Positions 21,785 to 33,435 of a DNA stretch of 64,000 nucleotides are shown piece after piece. Source of the stretch: Siphonodentalium dalli. Taxonomy: Eukaryota; Mollusca; Scaphopoda; Gadilida; Siphonodentaliidae. A program made the translations under genes and the position numbers. Each line of letters starts with the position of its first letter. The first letter of the stretch is position 1. The stretch is from the NCBI GenBank assembly GCA_032622095.1, contig CP136061.1, positions 7,822,734 to 7,886,733 on the forward strand, given 5' to 3'. The notes under the pieces are model-generated. The model did not search any database. It saw only the letters and a list, made by a program, of their open reading frames with translations, and was not told the origin of the DNA.

Positions 21785-22750
21785 TTGAAGTAATCAAAAT
21801 TATGTACTTGTTCGGGTGTGCAAAACTGACAAGTTTGTATTCAGGTGCTATGCCAACTGTAGGAATGTAGCATTCTACTAACATCGCCGAAAATATCAAG
21901 CAAATCGACCGTACCACGCCATAGAAACCATTGTCTGAACTATGCTCAATTGTAAATATTTACTTCTCGATTCGGGATGCAAATATCGGCGATAAACTAA
22001 CACAAACGATTTCGTCATCGAGAGTCACTGCATTTAATTAATATGAAAGAATGACGGCGTTTCTTCTCAATTTGGATATAATATTTGTCCAAATAACTAC
22101 TTTGAGCAAGAGTATTCTCCTTTTCTACGTGTTCACCCTATCGAAGTGTTTCATATCACTTTAAAGTAATCAAAATTCTGAAACACAAAACTTTATATCA
22201 CAAAAAAACAAAGCCAGGAGTCAACAAAGCCATTAAATGAATTCCAAAATAACATGACTAAAAGAAGACCAGATACATGTAGCATACTCCGAGTGTTACT
22301 GAGTGCATACTCTGAGTCTGATAGTTTTCCCTGTGTTTGATGGAAAACTGGAAAGTACACATACATGTGGTTAAAGTGATGTGAAACACTCCGGTAGGGT
22401 GTTCAAATGGAAATGGAGAATACTCGATCTTGCTCAAAGTTGTTTTTTTTACAAATATTAATTCAAATTGACAACACACAACCCGCCATTCTTATATATT
22501 AATTAAATGCTATGACTCTCGATGGCGACATCATGTACATGTATGTTAATTTATCGCTGATAGATGCGTCTCGAATCGAGATGTAAATATTTACAATTGA
22601 GCGTAGTTCAGACGATGTTTTCTATTTAGTGGTAAGGTCGATTTCTTTGAAATTTTCGGCGATGTTTGTAGAATGCTACATCACCCAGGTTGGCATCATA
22701 AGCGCCTGCATACTAACTTGTCAGGTTTACGCAATTGGACAAGTCCATAA
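21785..22750. mobile_element. Large foldback with ~390 bp inverted arms
   Basis: 'gtagcattctac..catcgccgaaa' on the left mirrors 'ttttcggcgatg..gtagaatgctac' on the right. 'tgtaaatatttac' and the region around 22140/22375 (TTTCATATCACTTTAAAG against CTTTAAAGTGATATGAAA with changes) are also mirrored. Termini are fuzzy and no target duplication was found. No coding capacity. Confidence 0.75.
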
Positions 22751-22800
22751 TATGTTTTAAATTTAAGTGTTCCCAACAATCATAAACAAAACAGGTATAT

Positions 22801-22880
22801 TAACCCTTTCATAATGGAAATGCGCTGGTGCAGCATTAAAGATTATGTGCCAGTGCATTCTCTTATATATACCCTGTATG
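22801..22880 (+). mobile_element. Family C left-end fragment
   Basis: TTAA then CCCTTTCATAATGGAAATGC and 'gtgcagcattaaagat' match family C at 37471; it breaks off after the hairpin's first arm. Confidence 0.7.
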
Positions 22881-23034
22881 TGTTATTAGATTTATTATTA
22901 TAATTTAACAGGACTCAATTCGTAGGAAAACAAGAATTAAAGAAAATAAAGAATCAAAATTCTGAAATAAGGAAACTATACAACAAGGCATGAGCTAAAT
23001 ATCCACAACTTATAAAATTAACATTTATCATTAA

Positions 23035-23426
23035 CCCTTTACCCAACAAACCGGCCATAACCGGCCAAATAAAGCTTCAACAGCCTAAAATATCTTCGGT
23101 CTGTCTCAATAAAACCATACAAATATGGATATCATTGGAACCGGCTCCTTGACCACATTGTGATAGTTACAGTTATGCCCTGTGCCAATGCATTCTCTTA
23201 TATATGCGAGTCGACCATAGGTCGCCTCGCATATATAAGAGAATGCATTGGCCTAAAATAAATCTTTTTTTAACACTTTTTACCATTTTTTCTTACATTC
23301 TTTAACAATTTTATAATTTTTAATGTGTTAAGCCAATGCATTCTCTTATATATGCGAGGCGACCTATGGTCGACTCGCATATATAAGAGAATGCATTGGC
23401 ACAGGGCCCTTCTGTTTGGTAAAGGG
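23035..23426 (+). mobile_element. Family B MITE
   Basis: TTAA at 23031-23034 and 23427-23430; ends CCCTTTACCCAACAAACCGG and CTGTTTGGTAAAGGG; two opposed hairpins (about 23186-23250 and 23334-23400). Confidence 0.92.
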
Positions 23427-23604
23427 TTAACATGGTTACAATTAGATCCGTAGGATACATGTATGCTGAGTCTATTACAGTAGTATGCAAGAAAGTTAGT
23501 TAGTTAGGTGTGCCCAACAAACATAAACAAAACAGGTATATTGACGAAGTATTATGCAGACTATTATAAAGATTTAACAGTGAAAATATATTCACCTCAC
23601 ACCA

Positions 23605-24275
23605 ACCAGAAATTGAATATATCAGGAATTCACCTCATACTAACCAGAAATATAATATACATGTACAATGTATCAGGAATTCACCTCACACTAACCAGAA
23701 ATATATTATATCAGGAATTCACCTCACACTAACCAGAAATATAATATACATGTACAATGTATCAGGAATTCACCTCACACTAACCAGAAATATATTATAT
23801 CAGGAATTCACCTCACACTAACCAGAAATATAATATACATGTACAATGTATCAGGAATTCACCTCACACTAACCAGAAATATATTATATCAGGAATTCAC
23901 CTCACACTAACCAGAAATATATTATATCAGGAATTCACCTCACACTAACCAGAAATATATTATATCAGGAATTCACCTCACACTAACCAAAAATTGAATA
24001 TACAGTAATGCTCTAAGTAATCGACTTCTTAATCACAGCAGAATTATGGATAACTTTTCAGGATTTTGTCGGAAATATGGCTTGTTGCCATTCATCGGAA
24101 AGCTCTCGGGGAGAGCTTTCCAATGAATGGCAACAAGCCATATTTCCGACTAAATCCTGAAAAGTTACCCATAATTCTGCTGTGGTTAAGAAAGAGGTCG
24201 ATTACTTAGAGCATTACTGTACATGTATCAGGAATTCACCTCATACTAATCAGAAATAGAATATATCAGGAATCA
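23605..24275. repeat. 38 bp tandem array split by a T element
   Basis: The unit contains GGAATTCACCTCACACTAAC and CAGAAATATATTATATCA. Longer variants hold TACATGTACAATG. About ten units occur before 24002 and a remnant resumes after 24221. Confidence 0.93.
24003..24219 (+). mobile_element. Family T MITE, full, inside a tandem array
   Basis: TA at 24001-24002 and 24220-24221; ends CAGTAATGCTC and GAGCATTACTG; near-perfect 217 bp palindrome. Array units continue on both sides, dating the insertion after array formation. Confidence 0.93.
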
Positions 24276-24484
24276 AAGATGCCAAAACAACAAAATTAAA
24301 GCACAAGTCACAAACAGAAATCAACAAAACATCCATGAAATATATTCCAAAATAAACATGCCTACAACTCCGATAGTACATACTGAGTCCGATAGTACTT
24401 ACACTATAATGTACTAAAAGTGTACCCAAAACATACCAAACCGTGATGATAGGTACCAGTATATTAGTCCCAGAGTTAGATATT

Positions 24485-24760
24485 AGATACCCTGTGCCAA
24501 TGCATTCTCTTATATATGTGAGTCGACCATAGGTCGCCTCGCATATATAAGAGAATGCATTGGCCTAACAATTTTTCATCATTTGTTATTTGTTATTATT
24601 TTTTACAATTTTTTACAATTTTAATAATTTTTTCTTATATTCTTTAACAATTTTATAATTTCACCCATACAGAGCCCCAGACAAAGATGAGCAGACCACA
24701 CTCAATACACATGCTTCTATATATGTGTGGGGCTCCCTGCAGGGTTATTGTCAATCTTGG
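24485..24760. mobile_element. Partial G-type element with hairpin and F-like piece
   Basis: ACCCTGTGCCAATGCATTCT and the shared hairpin (about 24500-24565) are followed by a T-rich tract and 'cccatacagagcccc ... ggggctccctgcaggg', as in 51416-51862. The second hairpin is missing. Confidence 0.7.
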
Positions 24761-25075
24761 GGATTATTACACTAGTAATAATTCTGATTAATAAAACCTA
24801 AAGTGGTGGAAATAGAGAATACACAGTCATAATTATACTAACCAGAAATAAGGAATAAAAATTCCTGAATAAGGAAACTATATCACAAGGCACGAGCTGA
24901 AAAAGCCACAAAAAATCTCAACACAGCCATGAAATATATTCCATTTTGAACATGATGCCAACTAGATCCGAATGCTTGTATAAGTACACTGCAGGTATGT
25001 GTACCCAACACAGAACAAACGTATAGGTATATTAATGAAGGATTACAGGTAGGTGTGCCCAACACATACCAAACA

Positions 25076-25610
25076 TAGGAATATTAACGAAGCGTTACAG
25101 GGATTATATTATTGTTCTGATTTAACAAACCATAAGTGGTGGACATATGGAGACATGTAGTTAATCCAAGTTAATCTGTCTACTTAACGAGTCCCGAGCG
25201 ACATGTAGTTAATCCAGGTTAATCTGTCTACTTAACGAGTCCCGAGCAAGAGGAAAGCAGAATCTATATTAATCTATATATTTAACGAGACAATAGTACT
25301 AGAGTTGGAAAACAGAATCCTCGTTAATCCATATATCGGGGTATTAATGGGACAATCATATGCTGATTAGCATGTTTGGCTTTCGGGTATTGTTGACTTG
25401 TCATGTTGATTCATATATGGCATTCTGCTGTGTATTGTCTAACATACTCATTGATCGTATTATTGTACTGTGGTCTGTTTATCCAGCAATTATTTTACTG
25501 TGGTCTGTATATCAGGTTAATTGTCATGTGTTCAAAGATTGAGTCACATTCCTGCTACTGAGTACATTAAAACACTAAAACTTATAGCATTAAACCTAAG
25601 TACAGCATAC
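25076..25610. other. Intronic stretch with a 48 bp duplication
   Basis: GACATGTAGTTAATCCAGGT and 'cttaacgagtcccgagc' occur twice at 25145-25260. The rest is unassigned. Confidence 0.5.
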
Positions 25611-25614
25611 TCAG

Positions 25615-25885
25615 AGCACTAACCCTAAACATAATCCTAACTTTAACCCTAAACCTAACCCTAAACCTAACCATAAACCCTAAACTTAACCCTAAACCTA
25701 AACCTAACCCTAAACTTAACCCTAACCCTAAGGCCAACCTAAACCCTAAACCTAACCTTAACCCTAAACTTAACCAAACCTAAACCTAACCCTAAACCTA
25801 AAACTAACCCTAAGGCCAACCTAAACCCGAACCCTAAACCTAAACATAACCCTAAACCTAAGGCCAACCTAAACCATAAACCTAA
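25615..25885. repeat. Degenerate interstitial telomere-like repeat
   Basis: Runs of CCCTAA, CCTAAA and CCTAAC lie in one orientation and are interrupted by AAGGCCAACCTAAACC. The metazoan telomere unit is TTAGGG, and this is its complement in degenerate form. Confidence 0.8.
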
Positions 25886-26438
25886 CCCTAACCAATATGG
25901 CTTGAAATTCCATTCCTAAGTTTAATTATCTTCACATTAAATTAAGGCACGTGCGGCCTTAATTGTCGAAAAATTTCATATTTGTTCCAAACACCGCAAA
26001 CAGAAAAACAGTAAAACGCATACAGTTCCGTTCATATATACCATGACCATCGCGTAAACAGCATGTTATCTTAAAGACCTACTATATTTTACCTAAGCAA
26101 GAGCCTGGTTGTGTTACAGAAGACAGCACAATGCTACTGGCTAATCACACACAAATGGCATAAACGCTCTTTATTAGTTCCATATCAGGTATTCACCAAC
26201 AAAGAACGCTCTTTATGTTTACCATCATAATATAAACAAACACCAGAAAAGTAACTTTTTACGCTTTTGTTTACAAAACAATGGTCAAACATATGACCAT
26301 AACATACTGTTTATGCGATATTTCTTATTTGTATACGGACAAAGTCTATCTACATTTTGATGTTCTTTCTGTTTGTGGTGGTTTTTGACAGGTGGAGATA
26401 TTTTCACAGGATACCCACCGCCAAGGCCAACCGTGTCT
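25886..26438. other. Unassigned intronic stretch
   Basis: It contains weak internal similarity ('acgctctttat' twice, at about 26165 and 26208). No gene supported. Confidence 0.4.
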
Positions 26439-26442
26439 TTAA

Positions 26443-26800
26443 CCCTTCCATGAAATTTTGAGAAACCTGTGTCAATGCATTCTCTTTTCATACGTACTCA
26501 TAGGGAGCCTCACATATATAAGAGAATACATTGCCCAAACAATATTTACCTTGACTAGTGCATTCTCTTATATACAGTAATGCTCTAATTAATCGACGAG
26601 AGCTTTCCGATGAATGGCAATAAGCCATATTTCCGACTAAATCCTGAAAAGTTACCCATAATTCTGCTGTGGTTAAGGAGTCGATTAATTAGAGCATTAC
26701 TGTACATGTATGTGAGGCTCAATACATGTATGCATAATAAGAGAATGCACTGGCACAGGGTCTTTAATGCTGCACCAGCACAGCTCCCATCTTGAAAGGG
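26443..26800 (+). mobile_element. Family C MITE with nested T
   Basis: TTAA at 26439-26442 and 26801-26804; ends CCCTTCCATGA and CCATCTTGAAAGGG, with 'ttaatgctgcaccagcaca' inside the right end. It carries degenerate pieces of the shared hairpin and is interrupted by T at 26575-26702. Confidence 0.82.
26575..26702 (+). mobile_element. Family T MITE, short left arm, inside family C
   Basis: TA at 26573-26574 and 26703-26704; ends CAGTAATGCTCTAATTAATC and GATTAATTAGAGCATTACTG. Most of the left arm is deleted. Confidence 0.9.
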
Positions 26801-26984
26801 TTAAAACTAAGAACAATATCGAGTGCTAACCCTGACCAAAACCAATACGGCTTGAAATATGTTCCAAAGTGTAAATGTAGATCATATTAAGGAGGTGCCC
26901 CATTCGTGAATTTTCAAGAAATCTCATTTTCAAACTATTAATTTGAAGGGGAAAATAATTATCTTCTATAACCAATGAACAGGA

Positions 26985-27275
26985 TAGTACCATAGCAACC
27001 AATGTACAGGATAGTACCATAGCAACCAATGTACAGGATAGTACCATAGCAACCAATGTACAGGATAGTACAGCAACAAATGTACAGGATAGTACCATAG
27101 CAACCAATGTACAGGATAGTACCATAACAACCAATGTACAGGATAGTACCATAGCAACCAATGTACAGGATAGTACCATAGCAACCAATGTACAGGATAG
27201 TACCATAGCAACCAATGTACAGGATAGTACCATAGCAACCAATGTACAGGATAGTACCATAACAACAGATGTTCA
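26985..27275. repeat. 27 bp minisatellite, ~10 units
   Basis: The unit contains ACCAATGTACAGGATAGTAC and CATAGCA. Twenty-seven is divisible by three, so all three minus frames stay open and give MVLSCTLVA-type repeats. One unit has lost bases. These are not proteins. Confidence 0.95.
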
Positions 27276-27283
27276 CCCTCACA

Positions 27284-27650
27284 ATATGAGAGATACCTTC
27301 TAATTATGTAAAAAAAAAAAGTGGTTTAAACAAAATAAAAACAAAAATGTTCAAGGCTGTGGTCATAGGAGAGTTTGACAGGAAATATTTGCAACAAACA
27401 CACTGCATTATTTAGCTGATGAACCCCACTAGGGTATGTACTCAGTTTACTATATGAAATCATGAATGTCTGCGAGAAAATTAATACAACAGTTTTCATC
27501 GCTTATTTTAGTTTTTTTGGTGGCCATTTGGAGAACTCCTTAAGATCCTCAGTACAGGTAAAAATACCGAGATATTTTTGGGGACACCTGTTTTCCAGAT
27601 GAGAATATTCCCATAGATTAAATTTGAGGTGACATAATTTTTGCCTAACA
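27284..27650. other. Unassigned intronic stretch
   Basis: AT-rich; nothing recognised. Confidence 0.4.
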
Positions 27651-27830
27651 TGTACATATTGTTTGTCCACAGACCCTCAGTGTTTTGGAATCTTACATGT
27701 ATGCCATAACATGCATGTACATATGTATAATTTTTGCCCAACATGTACATATTGTTTGCGGACACATACCCATACCCTCAGTGTTTGGGAATCTTACATG
27801 TATACCATAACATGTACATATTGTGTACTG
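27650..27830. repeat. ~115 bp imperfect tandem duplication
   Basis: ACATGTACATATTGTTTG and CCCTCAGTGTTTTGG/'gaatcttacatgtat' occur twice. The plus frame that crosses it (27734-28078) is not supported as a gene. Confidence 0.75.
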
Positions 27831-28203
27831 AGCCAGGTGGTCTTAAATACAGAATGCAGCCTGCCGATTGGATTGTTTGCTGGGCGACCCTGACAGTAAG
27901 TGCTTGCATTGAGTGGCTTGGATCACCACACAGAATCAATGAATCTGTGTATATAGCTCTGTACACTAAGACATGGGCTTCTTCCTGGATAGAAATCATG
28001 GAAAGCAATGGTAAATATTTACATAGGGGTTATAAAACTCTGCTTGTATATGCAGATTGTACTGCTGAGAATGGGTAGAGACCTGTTAAGGCTGTTATTA
28101 CTCATGCATAAAACTCAAGTGGTACCCCGTCTCAGGTGTACATGAATTATGTATACGACAATATATATAGTACCGACATATAGCACTATACTGCACTATG
28201 TGT

Positions 28204-29672
28204 CAGGGCCCTGCGAGGCTGCGATATGCATCAAATTGAAATTTGATTTTCAATTCGTCCCTCTGAATCGAAACCGTTTTCGATTTTGAGTACTAGTTTC
28301 GATCCGATTATCTTAAGTACACTGCGCGTTATTAGTAGCAGACGTAGATCGATTGTTTTACCGATAATCCAAAGCATTTAGCACATCAAATTACAAAAAA
28401 TATCCCATGATACAATTGAATAAATTACGATGTTAAAAATTGTCCTATCAAATGCATGGACCATCATACTTGAAACATTCGGTGTCAGGCACATCATCAT
28501 AGAATAGCTACATGTACATGTACAACGCAACGCAAAATCCGCTAAAATGGGCAGAAGCTGACAATTATAAATAGATCCGTTTTTCATTTGCAGTGTACTA
28601 TTGTAAATATGCGACATGGCGGAACATACATGTAGATAAATGTACATGTATGCTTCATTCTGTATTCTTCTTTTTGTACATGCATGTACATCTAAAGGCT
28701 TAGCTTCATAATATGCAGCGCACGTGGGAATATAGACTGTAATTTAGTCCATAAATTACCCGGCGGTTCTACATTTATAAGGGGTCCATATTTTAGATCC
28801 GCTTAGCCGTTACGTCAGTTCTATTTACGTCTGCTGGTGGGGAAACCCGGGACATTGGGGAATAACCTTCACTATATAGCGCATAGCTATTCATGTGACA
28901 TTAGTGAATGACATTCCACAATTCACAGTTTTAGTTTGCATGCATTGGAAGATGGACGTCGATCGACTTTAGTTATTATTAAGTTATTTATATTTTCAAT
29001 TGAATCATCAAACTTCTGATGAGTTGTGACTTTTGTTAATAATTAAACTAATATACTTAGTATATAATTTATTTTATTCTACTAATATCAGGGTGGGCCG
29101 TGGGTGACTGGACGAGTAAGACAAACTCTGCAATGTGACTGCCTCTCACATGCATTAATTGCATTTTATCAATATACCAAAGATATCATTGCCAATGCAA
29201 TGTTCTGATAATGAGTGATAATCATTAATCAGTGATTCAAATTCTTCGATGATTGCACGAAGAAAAACTGGAGTGAACAACTAAGAGTGACTGGTAGTGT
29301 AAAATCGAATAGCACATCTGCGCATGCGTATTTGAAATCGAGGTTTTCTCTCACATACAAGATAAATGTCTTCTTTGCGAGATTAGACCGTTTGTGTGCG
29401 AATCCGATAGTTCAAGTTATCTAAATTATTCACATAGCATCTCCGATGACAAATTGCATCTGTATTTCATCAAGAACAGACATCGGGACATTCACATATA
29501 CGATCGAGTCAGATAAGTTTAATATGCGGACCTCGCTAATAATTTTTACCTTGATTTTTCACCCATCGTCCACGCAAATGGTTTACTTTTGCCGAATCAA
29601 ATCGCGATTATATGTTTCCAAATCGAATAAAAAATTTAATCAAATTAATAATGCCCGAATCGCAGTGCTCTA
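28204..29672. mobile_element. Possible hAT-like element, 1.47 kb
   Basis: The ends CAGGGCCCTGCGA and (inverted) TAGAGCACTGCGA match at 10 of 13. Flanks CTATGTGT and CTATGGGC match at 6 of 8. The terminus resembles TAGGGTCCTGCGA at 63327. No transposase frame is seen. Confidence 0.5.
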
Positions 29673-29678
29673 CTATGG

Positions 29679-29785
29679 GCGAGAGCTTTCCGATTAATGG
29701 CAACAAGCCATATTTCTGGCTAAATCCTGAAAAGTTACCCATAATTCTGCTGTGTTTAAGGAGTCGATTACTTAGGGCATTACTG
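29679..29785 (+). mobile_element. Family T right half
   Basis: From GCGAGAGCTTTCCGATTAAT to GGGCATTACTG with TA after it. It abuts the preceding element. Confidence 0.85.
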
Positions 29786-29869
29786 TAATTTATATTAGGG
29801 GATGGTCTCAGCTCAAGATTGCATGATTTTCGTGACTTTTTGTGTCTTCACCTCAAATAATTGGTAAAA

Positions 29870-30180
29870 ACATATTACTGAGAAAATTGAAAATTTTCTA
29901 AGTCAAGAAGGCCAATAACTCCGCCAAAATAAGTCTGACCAAAATTAAAATTGCAGGTGCACAGGTTCCCATGGTGGTTGATGCCTGTGCCGGATGGATA
30001 GACAAGCTGATTTCAGTATACCCCCCTCCTGGCAAAACTTTGTTGTTTTTATATTGATTTATGTTCGCTCTAATTTTTTGGGGAAAAATGAATACCCGCC
30101 CCGCCCCCACTGGCCTAGCAAAATTTTTACCCTAGATATACACAGAACTCAACTGCCAGTAGAGCTACTAGTATACTAGT
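29870..30180. repeat. Degraded 'ccaataactc' repeat and flank
   Basis: 'aaaattttctaagtcaagaa' and 'ggccaataactccgccaaaa' place it with the 5274-6003 repeat class. The remainder is unassigned. Confidence 0.45.
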
Positions 30181-30269
30181 ACCTTAAAATTACACAAGAA
30201 ATGATTTACCTGTAGATAATTAAGGAATGGTATCTACTGATATAAATACTATGAAAAGAACAAAGACCA

Positions 30270-30360
30270 ATTTAGAAACACACAGGTGTCTGGACTTAAA
30301 TTAGAAACACACAGGTGTCTGGACTTAAATTAGAAATACACAGGTGTCTGGACTTGTTCA
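30270..30360. repeat. ~31 bp tandem repeat x 3
   Basis: The unit contains AAATTAGAAACACACAGGTG and TCTGGACTT. Confidence 0.92.
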
Positions 30361-30829
30361 CAAACTTATCTCTAACAGTAATGAGGAGAATAATATATAA
30401 GATTTATAGCCTGGTGTCAGTTCATAATATACAGAGGATTTATAGCCTGGTACACCTAGTTTCACTGTTGTTAACTTAATTCTGAAGTATTTCATGTTAG
30501 GTCAAGTTTAGTGGGCGATAAGGCAAGATTTTAATCACAGTGTGTTACCAAACTCGATCCTGTGCATTGTGAAGTACAATGTTTGGATACATTGTGAAGT
30601 ATGTTACCAAACTTGTGTAAAGTAAATGACTCATTGAACTGGGGCGTCCCCACCCCCTCCCCATGATCAACTGGTATGAAATGGTAACTTCCAGTAGAAA
30701 ATTTATATACATGATTGTCGTAGAAATGTAACCCCACATTTATTCACAGCACCACAACAATCATGGAATGAATGTATTCAGAGTGTACAAGTACATGTTA
30801 CCAAACTCCATATATTAATAATTATTTAA

Positions 30830-30908
30830 CCCATAGAGAGCCCCACATAGACTGGAGCAGACAACACTCAGTAGTGCATGCTTCCATCTGTGTGGGGCTC
30901 CCTGTGGG
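30830..30908. mobile_element. Family F, 79 bp TTAA-flanked hairpin MITE
   Basis: TTAA at 30826-30829 and 30909-30912; ends CCCATAGAGAGCCCCACA and TGTGTGGGGCTCCCTGTGGG. The same body occurs at 24660-24745 and 51590-51665 inside another repeat. Confidence 0.85.
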
Positions 30909-30955
30909 TTAAACATTACCAAACTCCATATATTAATAATTGTTAACCCTTTCTG

Positions 30956-31024
30956 TACTAAATACTCAATGATGAGTAATTCCTTTAGGAAATGTTCAGA
31001 TAATAATATCTGAACATGATTTAC
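30956..31024. repeat. Family D unit after TTAA
   Basis: CCCTTTCTGTACTAAATACT and 'aggaaatgttcagataata' match the four-unit array at 60860-61075. Here it is a single unit ending in a GTTCAGATA/TATCTGAAC hairpin. Confidence 0.7.
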
Positions 31025-31098
31025 CCACCAAATTTCAAATTATGAGAAGTCACTTGTCCCTGGTTGATTATTAGGGAGAAATCAGGGAGAAGTATTAA

Positions 31099-31465
31099 CC
31101 CTTTACCCAACAAACCGGCCAAAACTGGCCAAATAAAGCTTCAACAGCCTAAAATATCTTCGGTCTGTCTCAATAGAACCATACAAATATGGATATCATT
31201 GGAACCGGCTCCTCGACCACATTGTGATAGTTACAGTTATGCCCTGTGCCAATGCATTCTCTTATATATGCGAGTCGACCATAGGTCGCCTCGCATATAT
31301 AAGAGAATGCATTGGCCTAAAAAAAAAAATTCTTACTTCTTTAACAATTTTATAATTTTTAATGTGTTAAGCCAATGCATTCTCTTATATATGCGAGGCG
31401 ACCTATGGTCGACTCGCATATATAAGAGAATGCATTGGCACAGGGCCGTTCTGTTGGGTAAAGGG
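31099..31465 (+). mobile_element. Family B MITE
   Basis: TTAA at 31095-31098 and 31466-31469; ends CCCTTTACCCAACAAACCGG and TGTTGGGTAAAGGG; opposed hairpins at about 31248-31315 and 31373-31440; shortened T tract. Confidence 0.92.
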
Positions 31466-31565
31466 TTAATGGTTGAAGTTCAATTCACACACAAACATCA
31501 CCCTGTTATGATCCAATATGTATACTGGTATATGAGAGAGAAGTCAGTTCTCAATGGGACAAGTG

Positions 31566-31715
31566 ACCTCAACTGCTGTGGCACACCTGGGATAAGATTG
31601 AAGTTCCCCAGTTGAAGATGGTGATGTTCACCCATTAGTCACCTTGATTAGGGGATATAGAAACTGTACAGAAGGGAAAAGGTTAACTTCCCAGAAGATG
31701 AGACCTATGTTTTTT
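31566..31715 (+). mobile_element. Family H interior fragment
   Basis: 'cctcaactgctgtgg', 'gttcacccattagtcacctt' and 'cttcccagaagatgag' follow the order of family H interiors. No terminal hairpins. Confidence 0.7.
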
Positions 31716-31729
31716 TCAATGTAAATTTG

Positions 31730-32515
31730 TTTGCAGAAATTGGAAATTGCATTGCAAATTGCGATGTGAATCCAGTTAAATCGAGCCGTGTTATTTCAAG
31801 GCATGGTCGAGAGGGGAGAGAATCAAGCATATTGATTAGGCAGAATGGGTGCATGGGTGGGTCCGAAGAGGCCCGAAAAATGAGTTTGTGCAAATTGTTT
31901 TCTATTCACATTTTTGCCCTTGTTTTAAGTTGTTTTCAAATATATTCATTAATAATTATGTTCTAAGGCAGGTTATGGCCTTTACAGACACTCAGGAACA
32001 GGGTAGGTATAATTAAGGCAGGTTATGGCCTTTACAGACACTCAGGAACAGGGTAGGTATAATTAAGGCAGGTTATGGCCTTTACAGACACTTAGGAACA
32101 GGGTAGGTATGAGATATAAGTAATAAAGGGGAGATCTTCCAAAACATACCTATACCGGGCGGGGTGGGTGCATCTCAGAGGCCTGAACAAATTGTTTGTG
32201 CAAATTTTTTTCAACACACATTATGGAAGTAAGTGGTCATAACTTGTGTAAATACCGGTTTTACACAAGTTATGACCACTTACCTCACGGTTACATCTCC
32301 ATAAAAACAGTCCACATGACAGTTAATCCTTATGTATATTGTCCAAGAATAGCATCCATAACACTGGGTTGTTAATTATAATGGCACTGTTTGGGAGATG
32401 GTTGGAGATGTGTAGATACAGGTAAAGTTGAGTAGCAGAAATTGGAAATTCCATTGCAAATAGTGATGTGAATCAAGTTAAATGTTATTTCAAGGCATGG
32501 TCGAGAGGGGATGAG
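31730..32515. repeat. Diverged ~700 bp duplication around a 50 bp repeat
   Basis: 'cagaaattggaaattgcatt' through 'ggcatggtcgagagggga' occurs at 31735-31817 and 32438-32515. 'gggtgcat..gaggcc' occurs at about 31850 and 32165. A 50 bp unit (AAGGCAGGTTATGGCCTTTA) lies in three copies at 31965-32112. Confidence 0.7.
32232..32283. other. Near-perfect hairpin, 22 bp arms
   Basis: AGTGGTCATAACTTGTGTAA is mirrored by TTACACAAGTTATGACCACT around a short CCGG-containing loop. It lies outside any family I recognise. Confidence 0.85.
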
Positions 32516-32917
32516 AATGCACTGGCATAAGAGCTTTAATGCTGCACCAGCATACCGCTATTCTCAAAGTAATTGACCAGAAAAACGGGGTGATACCCCG
32601 GTCATGACCGCGGTGATACCGGTAATAAACGGTAGCGGTATCGAGACGGTCATGGCGTGGAGTTACGGTATTGGGCGATAATGATACCGTGGTCTTTTAG
32701 CGGGCACCGCATTAATTTTGTTGAATACCGCGGTGATTTTCATGGAACTCTTTTAGGGGAGGTATTTACTCACACATACTTGTTCGCGTTAACAAGCGGT
32801 ATCAGTACCGCGGTATTGGAGGATACCATGGTATAGTACCGCCATATTAACGGGGTGACACCACGTTATTGGTGGTCAATTACTTTAAGTATAGCGGTAA
32901 CTCACATCATGAAAGGG
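32510..32917 (-). mobile_element. Family C remnant hosting the 32555 element
   Basis: 'aatgcactggcat..ctttaatgctgcaccagc' and the right end CATCATGAAAGGG followed by TTAA (32918-32921). The left part is not found as family C. The TTAA is shared with the next family A copy. Confidence 0.7.
32555..32897. mobile_element. TA-flanked element, CCGCTAT ends, CpG-rich core
   Basis: TA at 32553-32554 and 32898-32899. The end CCGCTATTCTCAAAGTAATT is mirrored at the right. The core is full of ACCGCGGT-type words. It is nested in a family C copy: 'gctgcaccagca' on one side and 'actcacatcatgaaaggg' on the other. Confidence 0.85.
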
Positions 32918-32921
32918 TTAA

Positions 32922-33435
32922 CCCTTTCAGTGCCAAGTCCGATTTTTGTATCAACCCATATACCCTGTGCCAATGCATTCTCTTATATATGCGAGTCGAC
33001 CATAGGTCGCCTAGGTCGCCTCGCATATATAAGAGAATGCATTGGCCTAACAATTTTTCATCATTTGTTACATGTATTATTTTTTACAATTTTTTACAAT
33101 TTTAATAATTTTTTCTTATATTCTTTAATTAACTTTTTCAGTGCCAGATTTATTTTGTAGGTTTAGTGCCAGGGAATCTTACGTTTTGCATGGGCATCAA
33201 AATTATTACTATGAATACTTGGTGATTGTTTTGAGTTATAACATGCCCCTAAGGTTTTATCCAGTTTGTTTTTAAATTCGCTATAGCATGCTTAAGCATA
33301 CCCAAAAAAAATTCAACCCAAAAACAAAAAAATCTAAAAAAAAAACATTTTTTTTTATATTTTTAAATTTTGTTAGGACCGATTTTACAGACTGTAAATC
33401 AGGGCCGATGAGATTGGCCCCTGGCACTGAAATGG
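32922..33435 (+). mobile_element. Family A MITE, extended
   Basis: TTAA at 32918-32921 and 33436-33439; ends CCCTTTCAGTGCC and GGCACTGAAATGG. The hairpin loop has a 10 bp duplication (GGTCGCCTAGGTCGCC). A second inner copy of the terminus (TTTTTCAGTGCCAG) sits near 33135. Confidence 0.9.

Noticed and set aside
26093-26140. 48 nt minus-strand exon-like segment (SSIVLSSVTQPGSCL)
   Set aside because: Splice signals are mediocre and the end phase does not fit the next supported exon.
26826-27282. Three overlapping minus-strand frames of MVLSCTLVA type
   Set aside because: A 27 bp unit without stops keeps all three frames open.
27734-28078. 114-codon plus frame with a donor-like ACA|gtaagtg
   Set aside because: It crosses a local duplication, lacks a pyrimidine tract before the possible acceptor, and lies on the strand opposite the supported exons.
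30210-30236. 27 nt minus-strand micro-exon (RYHSLIIY)
   Set aside because: It has AG and gtaaat signals and its phase would fit the 16384 exon, but it is too short and the acceptor tract is weak.
31064-31615. 183-codon plus-strand frame
   Set aside because: It runs through a family B MITE and its hairpins. Similar frames appear over every copy of the hairpin.
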